The notes below the pieces were generated by a model. The model was given only the letters and a program-made list of their open reading frames with translations. It was not told the DNA's origin and made no database searches. A DNA stretch of 64,000 bases. Origin: Undaria pinnatifida (Eukaryota > Sar > Phaeophyceae > Laminariales > Alariaceae). Made by a program: the position numbers and the translations under genes. The stretch covers positions 7,961,074 through 8,025,073 of the forward strand of contig JABAKD010000014.1 of assembly GCA_012845835.1 (NCBI GenBank), written 5' to 3'. Each line of letters opens with the position of its first letter. Positions within the stretch are counted from its first letter, which is position 1. Below are positions 55,461-64,000 of this stretch, in pieces.

Positions 55461-55689
55461 TGGCTTATTAGTGTTTATTACTCTGGCCGATTTTGATTGT
55501 AAGTGGGGCGTTTGAACGAACTGAGCGGGGAACAAAGGGGGGGGGGGGATGAGTTGGAGCTACGGCATGCATGGCTAGATGGATAATGAGATGATATCAG
55601 CTGGCTGGTAGTGTTTACTACTCTGGCAGATTTTGATTTCAGGTGGTGCGTTTAAACAAGAGGGATCGGGGGGGGCGGGGGCGGGGGGG

Positions 55690-57016
55690 CGAGCATTTCA
55701 ATATGTGCGCAGAAACTATAAACCCTTGACGGGGACGAATCTGACGGTTGCAGCAAGAAGACACCCCTTTATATCACCCGCCTCGTAATGTTTATTTTTC
55801 TAGAAGGTTTGATGTTACATGTAGTATGCAACCCAGTTCTTAGGTGTAGTAAACAACGTGTTTAAAGCTTCATAATTTGTTATTGTACGTGGATCGAAAG
55901 ATAGAATATAAGGCCAAGATATATACAGCAAACGATACCAACTGGCTGTGGTCTCAAAACAATCTTGATATTGCAAACTATCGGATGGGATCGACTGGCG
56001 ACAGTATTCTGCTGATAATTGAAATATGCCATCCAGGAACGACAGCGACGTTAAACGTTGTTTCGACGTCAAACAGATGGGTGCATAGCGTGCTGCAGTC
56101 AAACGTAGACTTATCGCACGCAATCATCCTACACGAGCAACACGAGTGCTCATCTCGCACTCATACTTACACACAAGGTTGGGGAATGGGCGGCCCCCTC
56201 GTGTCATCCTTTGACATCGACTGAGGCTCTTCTGGGTTGTATTCCTACCTGCGCAAATAACACGCAAGAAAGCACACCCCCTATGTAGGATGGCAATCCG
56301 ACCCGTTTTTCTCCTAAACACGAGACACATACAACGAATAGTCATGGAAACATCTCGCCGACATCTTAACTCGCCGAGATCTTAGACGCATTGCTCCGCG
56401 TTTGCACTCTCCGTTGTCTATAAAACCAGCGTGGAAATTCATCCCAAGGGGTGTGTATATTGTGCGTGCTTTATCATATGGTACCTCTAGATTCCGTGTC
56501 TTTTCGGGACTACGAGGTACGCGCTAGACTACGGCAATAAACTCGAGTTGTGATATCAACGACAACCCAATACTTGCAAGCTCTAAAACTAAGTTAGGAC
56601 CCGGCAGAGCGACCACACCTATGAAAATGCTCATACGCTGTCTAAGGAATCGAATTTTGGCAAGACATCAGACGGAGACCGTGACGACAAGACATCACGA
56701 ACAAAGCATTCGCCAATGCTTTGTTTGGGGGGTTATAAATCTAGTGTCCGAAATACAATAACGCAAGGGACGAGGTTGTGTACGACGGGCGAAACATGAT
56801 CCTACCTGTACTGCTGCTGCCTCACGCTACTCGAACAAGATAAATAACCCCAAACTGAACACGTTTTCGGTCCCGGTATTTGGGCCCCAAAAAGGTTGTA
56901 TGAGCGCGAGCGGTAGGACGTACTCTAGCACAAGAAACGCGCTTGTCGCACAACCCCATTGAAAAATACTAACCTACCAACTCGTTTGGGCTGGTCCGTG
57001 CCACTTGCTGGGTTAC
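55690..57016. other. Unassigned stretch with a 115-codon plus-strand ORF
   Basis: The frame at 55877-56224 (MLLYVDRKIEYKAKIYTAND...) is high complexity and not repeat-derived, but has no recognisable domain or splice context. It may be a decayed element protein or chance. The rest holds nothing I can support. Confidence 0.3.
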
Positions 57017-57157
57017 CTGCGCCGTGGCAAAGTTATCTTTTTCAAGTTTCAAAAGAGTTTTTGCCCCCTTGTTCAACTTGCGACACTCCCGGGAATTCAC
57101 GCCAACCACATCCCGAAGGCGAAGCTTGACCCCCTTCAGAATTGAACAAAACGTCAG
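57017..57157 (-). CDS. Candidate exon: basic/helical segment
   Basis: The exon is 141 nt (47 codons), phase 0 to 0, acceptor GTCTTAG and donor CAG|GTAACC. It reads LTFCSILKGVKLRLRDVVGV then NSRECRKLNKGAKTLLKLEK and DNFATAQ. The sequence looks like an amphipathic helix. It could belong to an unrecognised gene, or less likely be a 5' exon of the aureochrome gene, whose first resolved exon also enters in phase 0. Confidence 0.35.
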
Positions 57158-57283
57158 CTAAGACATTTAAGTTTTGGAAACCAATATTTGCAAGCTGCGT
57201 GAAAGCTATGCTTGCAAATATTGGTCGGTGACGAAATTACAATTCGGAGTGCGGAAACTATGGTAGACCCTAGATTCGCTCAC

Positions 57284-57606
57284 CTTAACACAGGCCATTT
57301 TCCTAAGGAGTAGTGCTTCCCCTCAGAACTACCCACACATTTTCTGGGACGTAGTACTTGGAATTCAAGTACAGCAGTAGATTGCACTAATCCAGTAGTA
57401 AAAGGCCGTTTTGAGTCATTACTGCGCTTTAACCAGCCTGAATGGCGATTATCGCGTCCCAATCCAACTAACGGCGTTAGATCTGGACTCCCACAGAGGA
57501 AAGGGTATGCACCGATAACGTTTTCATCCCCATACCCAGCAGCCCGGGCTGGCTCGTCTGGCCGGTGCTGTAGTCGCCAGCGTTCATAATCGATTTTCCT
57601 TTCCAT
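57284..57606 (-). CDS. Candidate exon: 107-codon ORF with ATG and splice donor
   Basis: Runs from ATG at 57606 to donor TTAAG|GTGAGC. It reads MERKIDYERWRLQHRPDEPA, then high-complexity sequence including GAYPFLCGSPDLTPLVGLG. No family was recognised. It ends in phase 2, which does not fit the exon at 57157. Confidence 0.3.
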
Positions 57607-57667
57607 CTTCCCCTCTGATACTCTGGAGTTTCAACAAAGTGGTTTGTTTACACCGCCTGGTTAGTAC

Positions 57668-57670
57668 GAT

Positions 57671-57705
<35 letters not shown>
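57668..57705. repeat. (CAA)n trinucleotide microsatellite
   Basis: About twelve AAC units (ATAACAACAACAAC...). Confidence 0.93.
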
Positions 57706-58161
57706 AAGTTTGATACCGCCACTGCCGCCATACCAAGCTTCGGTCCGAACTACTCTTACCAATATATAAATAATCGGAGTATCACACACATCTTGCAAAG
57801 ATGAGTTTCGACAAAATGTTCGATCTCACAGCTGGAGTGTATCTTTATTTTTATAATAAACAAGCAATATCATCGGGGGAAACGAACAGGGTGTAGGTCG
57901 GTTGTATTACATAATTGGCCCAAAACGTATGCGCGGATGCGCGTGACACGACCTAAACGCAGAACGGGTTGGCAAAAAACTTCCTGCCGCTTGTTGGTAT
58001 TTCCACCGCCCGTTTTTCTTGGAAAAACGCCTCAAAAGTACATGACGGGGCTGCGCGACTGTCCCTGCCGACCTCGAGCCCCCCAACGGGTTGAATTAGG
58101 GCTAGGCTTAGGCTCCACCGCGTGGTACGGTGGTGTTAGAAAAAAAAGAGCTACCGAAACG

Positions 58162-58252
58162 CCAGCCTCGACCAATCAGAGACCAGGACTCGACCAAAAA
58201 CGAGGTAATTACAAACTTAATGCGGGTGGTTGGTCGGATTGGTCGAGGCTGG
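58162..58252. repeat. Perfect 16-bp inverted repeat containing CCAAT
   Basis: CCAGCCTCGACCAATC at 58162-58177 pairs exactly with GATTGGTCGAGGCTGG at 58237-58252 across 59 nt. Related CGACCAATCA strings recur at about 58540 (CCCGACCAATCAAAAAG). The flanks (58010-58090 and 58270-58340) are diverged direct copies sharing GGGGCTGCG..GAC..CCCT.GCCGACCTCGA.CCCC.CAACG.GTTGA. Confidence 0.8.
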
Positions 58253-60619
58253 TATTTCGTCCGCCTGGTTTGTTTTTTAAAACGCCACCAAACCACAACC
58301 CGGGGCTGCGTGGCTTCCCTTGCCGACCTCGATCCCCGCAACGAGTTGAGGTCAGGCTGAGGACTTTATAAGGTTTGGTATGGGGTCCGGTAGTCTGGGA
58401 TGACGTCCAAGATGGAAAATGCCCCAAACGACCGGCAGGATTGTCTTCCGGCCGGTCGGGAGATAGACAGCAGAGGTGTTGCTCGAGAAAAATTAGGTGT
58501 TTTCCCAAAGACAAATACGGGCGGCCGAAAACGCCCGCCCCGACCAATCAAAAAGCGGTGTTGCACGAGGTTATTGCATGGTGTTGTACGGTGGCGTGTT
58601 AGTACACATACAGAGCCTCTCGTATGGGCGGGGGGGAAATTATTAACTCGGTGGCGTTTCCGCTTGCAGGGAATGAAAGAAAGTAGCGCGAATTTGGGTG
58701 GATGGAGTTTCGCAGTATTGGGGCATAGAAACTCGAAACATTCCACCATTATGATCACCAAAACAAACGAAAAGCGTAACCTGATTGACTAATTGAATGG
58801 AGGGACGTTGATTTTTACGGCAATACAAGAACCATTGAATTGCTAATACCAACACCAAGGTCCTTATACTTACGACAAGAGTCATACGTCTGCTGATCGC
58901 TGCGGCAGTGCAGCAGCAGCAGCGCAGCTGCGGCCCCCGCGGTCAATCCGCACCAGCGATCTATTAATAGGGCATCGCTAGCAACAGAGACAACAGCATA
59001 CGCTTGGATTTGTCGTCGTCTGCCAGGGCCCTTGTGCGGAAGAACGAAAGAGAACGACGGGGACTGATCATGGCTTCCTGTGCTGCGGTGGCGAACTTGG
59101 ACGTACGTTAAAACAAAACCAAAATGCACAGATTTTCCCATGCAAACCCTATTTTATAACTAATTTTCAAGGACGTCAGCCGTGAGTTTGACGAATTTCA
59201 GGTCAATACTCATCTTTGCAAGCTGCGTTGTTGATACTCGTAATATACTCTATGAGGGAGTTTTTATTGGGAGGTGTCTTATTTTTTGTCCACTATAATG
59301 GTAAATATTGGTATTTATACATTAGGTGGGGAATTTTGAGCTAGGTAAAACATCACATCTATTTTATAAATGTATTACTGTAGTTTCCACTATACTGCTT
59401 TGTCATATGTATGGTAGGCGGTTCATTTCGTTTTTCTCCCCCCGGGGCTTTACTATCGGGAAGAGTACGAATACAGAATATTTTAAGTTATCTATATGTT
59501 ACTGTTAATACAGCATTCAAGAATGGAAGTCATCTACTCCCTCCTCCAAAAGGATTAAAAACTCTGTGGGACACGAACCCACGGTTCCAAATTGATACGC
59601 TGTCACCCTATTTATTTAACGCGAACTGAGCTGTTGCTTGCTGCTTGTGCTCAATCTGCTACGTAGCTGCTACGTACCTGCTGCTGGCTTTGCTCCCTGC
59701 TGCTGCCTACTGTTGTTGCTGCCTGCTATTGGGTATCGATGCCCCAACACACAACGTCGGACCATACCCAAGCATACGAAGCATATAGCAGCAACAAAGG
59801 CCCACAGAAACCCATCTGTTCCTGTTTTTTTCTCGCTCTGCTGCTCTGTTGCTGCATCACGCATGGCCATTCAGGGCCTGTGCGTGTGGCATTCACGGTA
59901 CAAACATTAGCCCTCTCCTCCGACAGCCACGGAGGGTGCATGTGAGCGTATCTGTACACGTTAGGTGGTGCTGCAGTAATACAGGCACACACAAAACGAC
60001 CCAAGAAAGGCGGTGGGGTTTATTTTGCAGCTGCTCAGCCTCGCGGTGACAAAATTAGTGCCGGACCAGGTATGCAGTAGCAGTACAGCAGCAGCAGAGG
60101 TACAACAGCAGAGGTGGTAGCAGCCGTGCTTCAAGCTCTTGCCTTGTGTCAGTACCGTAAAAGTGTGCAATTGGTGCACAGCAGAGGAGATCAAACCACG
60201 ACAACATCTTCACGTCCAATGCAACGATCAATCACATCGTCGGACCTCCTACCAGAGCCATTTTGCAGGAGCAATAACAGTGCGAGCTTATACCAGGTAT
60301 CGCGTCAAGCGAATGTCTCAATGGAACGCCCGTGTTCATTCACCCCTTCAATTTGCGACGCCCCCCGGGTATCAAGTCAACCTCATCCTGAAGGGCAACC
60401 TTCTACGTCGGATGGCATGTTGTTGTTCTCAGATAATAAAGTCCGTGTTCAGGACAAGCTCCAGTCACTCTGGAGCTGAGGAATACCCCACAGAAAAACA
60501 CCAACAAACCAAAGGTGGTAGAGGCATGTATCACAGCTGGCAGTACTACTTAATACTTCGAAGTACTGTTTTGTTGTATGATAACCGATAACCCGTTACA
60601 TCGGGTACATCGGCAATGC
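58253..60619. other. Unassigned stretch
   Basis: Frames of 110-130 codons at 58366-58792 overlap on both strands and derive partly from the duplicated block. A tRNA-like B-box string (reverse of GGGTTCGTGTCCC) occurs at 59570-59582. The overlapping frames at 60114-60591 are unsupported. Confidence 0.35.
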
Positions 60620-60962
60620 GGGGGGCCGCCCTTTTTTTTTCTCATTTCTTTTTTTTTGCACACTTTTACTTTCCAGCTTCTGGACAAGCCGTGGACACAG
60701 GTGTCGTCCCTTCCCCACGGTTCTTGCCTTCAATTTTTATCGCGCATAGGGTTCAGCAATCCCACTGCTCGTCAATTTTTCATCGAATGTTGCTACGAGT
60801 AACTCACGCTCTCGCGCTTTCAGCAACTCGATTTGTGCACAAGAAAATGTCCCCACGAATTTATACGAGTATGCACTCGGGGGGATTCGAACTCACGAAA
60901 CTGACCTGTACCAGGCTCGAGGATAACCTGATACGCCACCGGGGCGATCGGTCTTATCCCAT
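60620..60962 (-). mobile_element. tRNA-derived SINE, full-length-like copy
   Basis: Minus strand: the head GACCGATCGCCCCGGTGGCG carries an A-box-like TGGCGTATCAGG, then B box AGTTCGAATCC (60893-60883). The body contains the reverse of TCTGGACAAGCCGTGGACAC, and an A-rich tail (plus-strand CTTTTTTTTTCTCATTTC) ends it. This is the clearest copy of the family; it is not a functional tRNA because stems are incomplete. Confidence 0.72.
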
Positions 60963-63900
60963 GCTGGTACCCGAGATGCAATAAACACTAACGACTGTCT
61001 TGCCCTTGTTAGGGTTACACTTGCTACCATGGGCAACGGGGCGTCATCAAAACACACTGGCACCGCTGCTGCACCAGGCGCAAAACGTGTGTACTGCTGC
61101 CGCGCTGCTGATGTAAAAAGCCTATACGAGCATGCATGCGTGTAGGACCTCGTGCTACACTAATGGTACACCACGAAAGAGGGGTATACTCGTAGGAATG
61201 CTGCGTCGGGCAGGGCAGCGGTGCACCTTAAGGCGTACTTCGGGAGTAGAGCGTTGGTCATGTAGGATGCACTCGTACCTGTAGCAATTACCATTAATAC
61301 CTGGTTCTCTGCTACCTCGAAAAGCAAAACAGATGTCATCTTTGTACTCGTAGCCAGCATCCAAACGGTGCGCAGCAAGCAGCCTGCTCTCGACCCTCGG
61401 CCTTTCTAGTCTTGTAGATATATAGACGACGATTAGGAAAAAATGCCGCAAAACTCCACGTCACAGCAAGCTCCTCCCTGCCCCTCTGGGGCAGCCCCAG
61501 CTGGTGGTAGGCCTATCTCTCCCTTGTATCATGAGATCTCAAAACGAACCGTGAAAAAAATGGAAAATGCAACGCACACCGTATCATACTTTTATTAGCG
61601 TATCATTTCGTACCTCTCAGCTCTTCGCCAGCTTGCTGCTGCACCGCATACCGCGCATCATTCCGAGATATCACCCATGTTGAATCGCTCGATGTCCTAC
61701 ACCTCAGTCAGTCAAGACTGCAACACAAGCACAGCAAGTACGGGGGCACCCAGCTGCGCTGTGCGACAAACAACTGCAGCACTCTTTGGCAAGATTACGC
61801 GCAAGATTGATCACAAGGGTGTCGATCTATTAGTACTATTATACAATCAATATACGCTTGACCCACCCACCTTAAAATCCATGTCTCCCCCTCCTGCCTG
61901 AGCGTTTGCATTTCCAAAGACGGGAGGAAGTGGTGCGTCTCCACCTATGCTAGTAGACCACGGGATAACCTCCTCTCCTGCATCTCCCTGCTTACCATCA
62001 CCCGAGCTACCACCCCTCTCCATTGTTCGCCTGTTCCTGAACCCAACAAGAAACCCCTTGCCTGCTTGTGGCCTAGTCAAAATAGCGCAGATACCGACTT
62101 TGAAGCGTTGCCTTTCAAAGCAGAAAGACAGAAGGTCCTACTACAGGAGGATCCTCGATAAAAGCTGTCGTAGCCTTCGAGTATACCGATATCGAGCGCG
62201 AGCCTGATTGTCAACCAAAATGTTCGAGAGCCGCGAGGGCTGCAACTTGAATAGCAGAGAGGTATCCTCCAGTGCCAACTAGAGCTCTCAGAGTAGGAGC
62301 CGTTGCGCCGGGGGGTAGCCTCTTGAGCTCTCGTGAGCGGCGAGAGGCGGCTTCACGGTCCACAGCTCGAGCCGACATACCAGGCTGTCTATGAAACGAC
62401 TCTTGAAGTTTGAGATTTTTTTGAAGCGCTTTGATTGGCTGAAAAATTGAAAGATAGCCCAGATTATTAAGGCCTTCGAAGCAATAAAGACCTTTTTCCG
62501 TTTTTGTCCAAATCCGTGCCGTTGTAAAACGTCAAAGCTTGCTGTACGGGAGGCACTTACCAGCTTATGAGCAACGCCCCTCGGACCTGTGGGGTCTCCG
62601 GGAGTACATCGAAGGAGCTGGGGTGCATCGAAGGAGCTGGAGATATGAGGTACGCTACGGCTATGACTGCGAAGTTGGCGCACCAGGAGCGCCGGTGGAC
62701 AAGATTTGGAAGAGAGATCTAGGATCTTTGATCTCTGCTTTGCGTGGGGATTCATTTGCGCCTTCGTTTGCAATGACGTGCTTGTACGAGGGCCAAGCGG
62801 TTTTGTGCCCATCCTCTATGCTTAGGTCAACAGCAGTGGGTAACACCGTGCGTGGTAAGCAATCGGGTTTGGGTTGCTCGTTTAGTTGATAAGGTGAGAT
62901 TGCTAGCTGGGAGGGGGCGGTCTGGTGTTGCTGTCTGGGCTCAGATTACCGTATCATAGCAGAGCCGTCCCTGATCTTCCCGCGTTTCGTTCAACGTCAG
63001 GGAAATGGATCACCCCTGCTCGTCCCCAAGCAGCCGGTGCCCGGCCCTCGCCGTGTGCGCACTTCGTTTTATCGCTTTGGCTGGACCCGCACGGCGCTTC
63101 GATGACTCCCTTGTCCGCGGATATGCCCACCATCTCTGATCATGTAATCGCGCACAACAGCAAAAGGCGAAGCTGGCGGCACGCGGGCCGGGCCCGTTCG
63201 TTATGTATCCGGCCGCCAGTGGTACGTATCCACAGCAGTAGTAGTAGAGCCGACAAAAACCGTGGCAGACCCAAGACAACACACCCCCTGGGACCTGGCG
63301 CGAAGTTCGTGGCCCATTTTCTCCGAAACAAGGGGGGGGCTCCCAACGAGGACGGTGACTTAGAAATATCTCCTCGAAAAGCTTCCATCCGTAGACGCGT
63401 CGCTCGGCGTTGTTTGCACCCTCCCCGTTGTCGAGAGTGTGCGTCAGCTCCAAAACTCGTCAGAGGAGTGTGCCGTCTTGCGTGCAACCCGTGTGTACGG
63501 TAACGTTGACTTTAAAATTGTACCACGGCATGAAAGAAGCACACAGGCAGCAGTTGGAGTCCCCTGGTAAGGCGTTGGTGTGGCAGAGCAAAAAATAAGA
63601 CCGCCTTATTGAGGAAGCCGCCTTATTCATTCCAAGTTGTGCGTGCGTTTCCCCAGGCGCGCCAAGCCATTTTGGCCGCCTTATATCGGGATATCGCCTT
63701 ACCCAGACCGCCTTGTTGGGGGACCCCTGCTGTAACGACGGCCGACGTAGAGCACAGTAAACTGACTCAAGGTTTGTCGGCCGATCGCGCGCAATCGATA
63801 TCGATACGTGTGTGTGCCCAAAAACGGAGAATCCTGGTATCGCATGACATGTGACGACTCAATCCTCTTCGATTGAGCCTTTGTGCGGTGGCGAACCTAC

Positions 63901-64000
63901 CTCTTCGAGGGCGACTCTCGCTGGCTGTCGGCCGTGCGCGTGTGTTTTCTTATTGGGGGCACTGGTGAATCGACCTAACAATCTTCATTTGCGTAGGTAG
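60963..64000. other. Unassigned stretch
   Basis: The largest frames (62288-62812 minus, 62925-63503 plus, 63010-63453 minus) overlap one another and show no domain or splice pattern. The plus frame at 62539-62889 is high complexity but unassigned. No RNA gene was recognised. Confidence 0.35.

Noticed and set aside
57280..57606. GAACGCTGGCGAC string resembling the start of a small-subunit rRNA, hence a possible organelle insertion
   Set aside because: The match is limited to about a dozen bases; the sequence around it does not continue as rRNA.

Overview
The window is nuclear DNA from a multicellular photosynthetic stramenopile, most likely a brown alga (Ectocarpus or a relative). The anchor is a multi-exon minus-strand gene at about 39.3-50.0 kb that encodes an N-terminal bZIP and a C-terminal LOV photosensor. 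That domain order defines aureochromes, blue-light receptor transcription factors known only from photosynthetic stramenopiles. Short exons with GT-AG borders, introns from about 0.1 to 7 kb, long C-rich and G-rich homopolymers, and dense minisatellites and dispersed repeats all fit. There is no bacterial operon, CRISPR array or recognisable virus.

Layout: 0-6.7 kb is repeat-rich and apparently non-coding. From 21.2 kb down to 6.7 kb the minus strand carries exons of a JmjC/cupin-8-like protein with a visible HxD metal motif. Its introns hold satellites and a dispersed repeat family. From 28.8 kb down to 24.0 kb is a second minus-strand gene whose exons join in phase, but I do not recognise its product. 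It may even be the 5' half of the JmjC-like gene. The 29-38 kb stretch is mostly transposon-derived, with a weak plus-strand gene candidate at 34.1-35.1 kb. The aureochrome gene fills 39.3-50.0 kb; eight exons were resolved, with all internal phases consistent, and only the first coding exon is missing. A roughly 5 kb inverted-repeat structure at 50.6-55.5 kb looks like a foldback element. From 55 to 64 kb there are two candidate minus-strand exons near 57 kb, a tRNA-derived SINE at 60.6-60.9 kb, and otherwise unassigned sequence.

Most long open frames in this window come from low-complexity or tandem repeats and were not called as genes. Exon borders are read from splice consensus, phase continuity and recalled family sequence. 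No alignment or transcript data were available.
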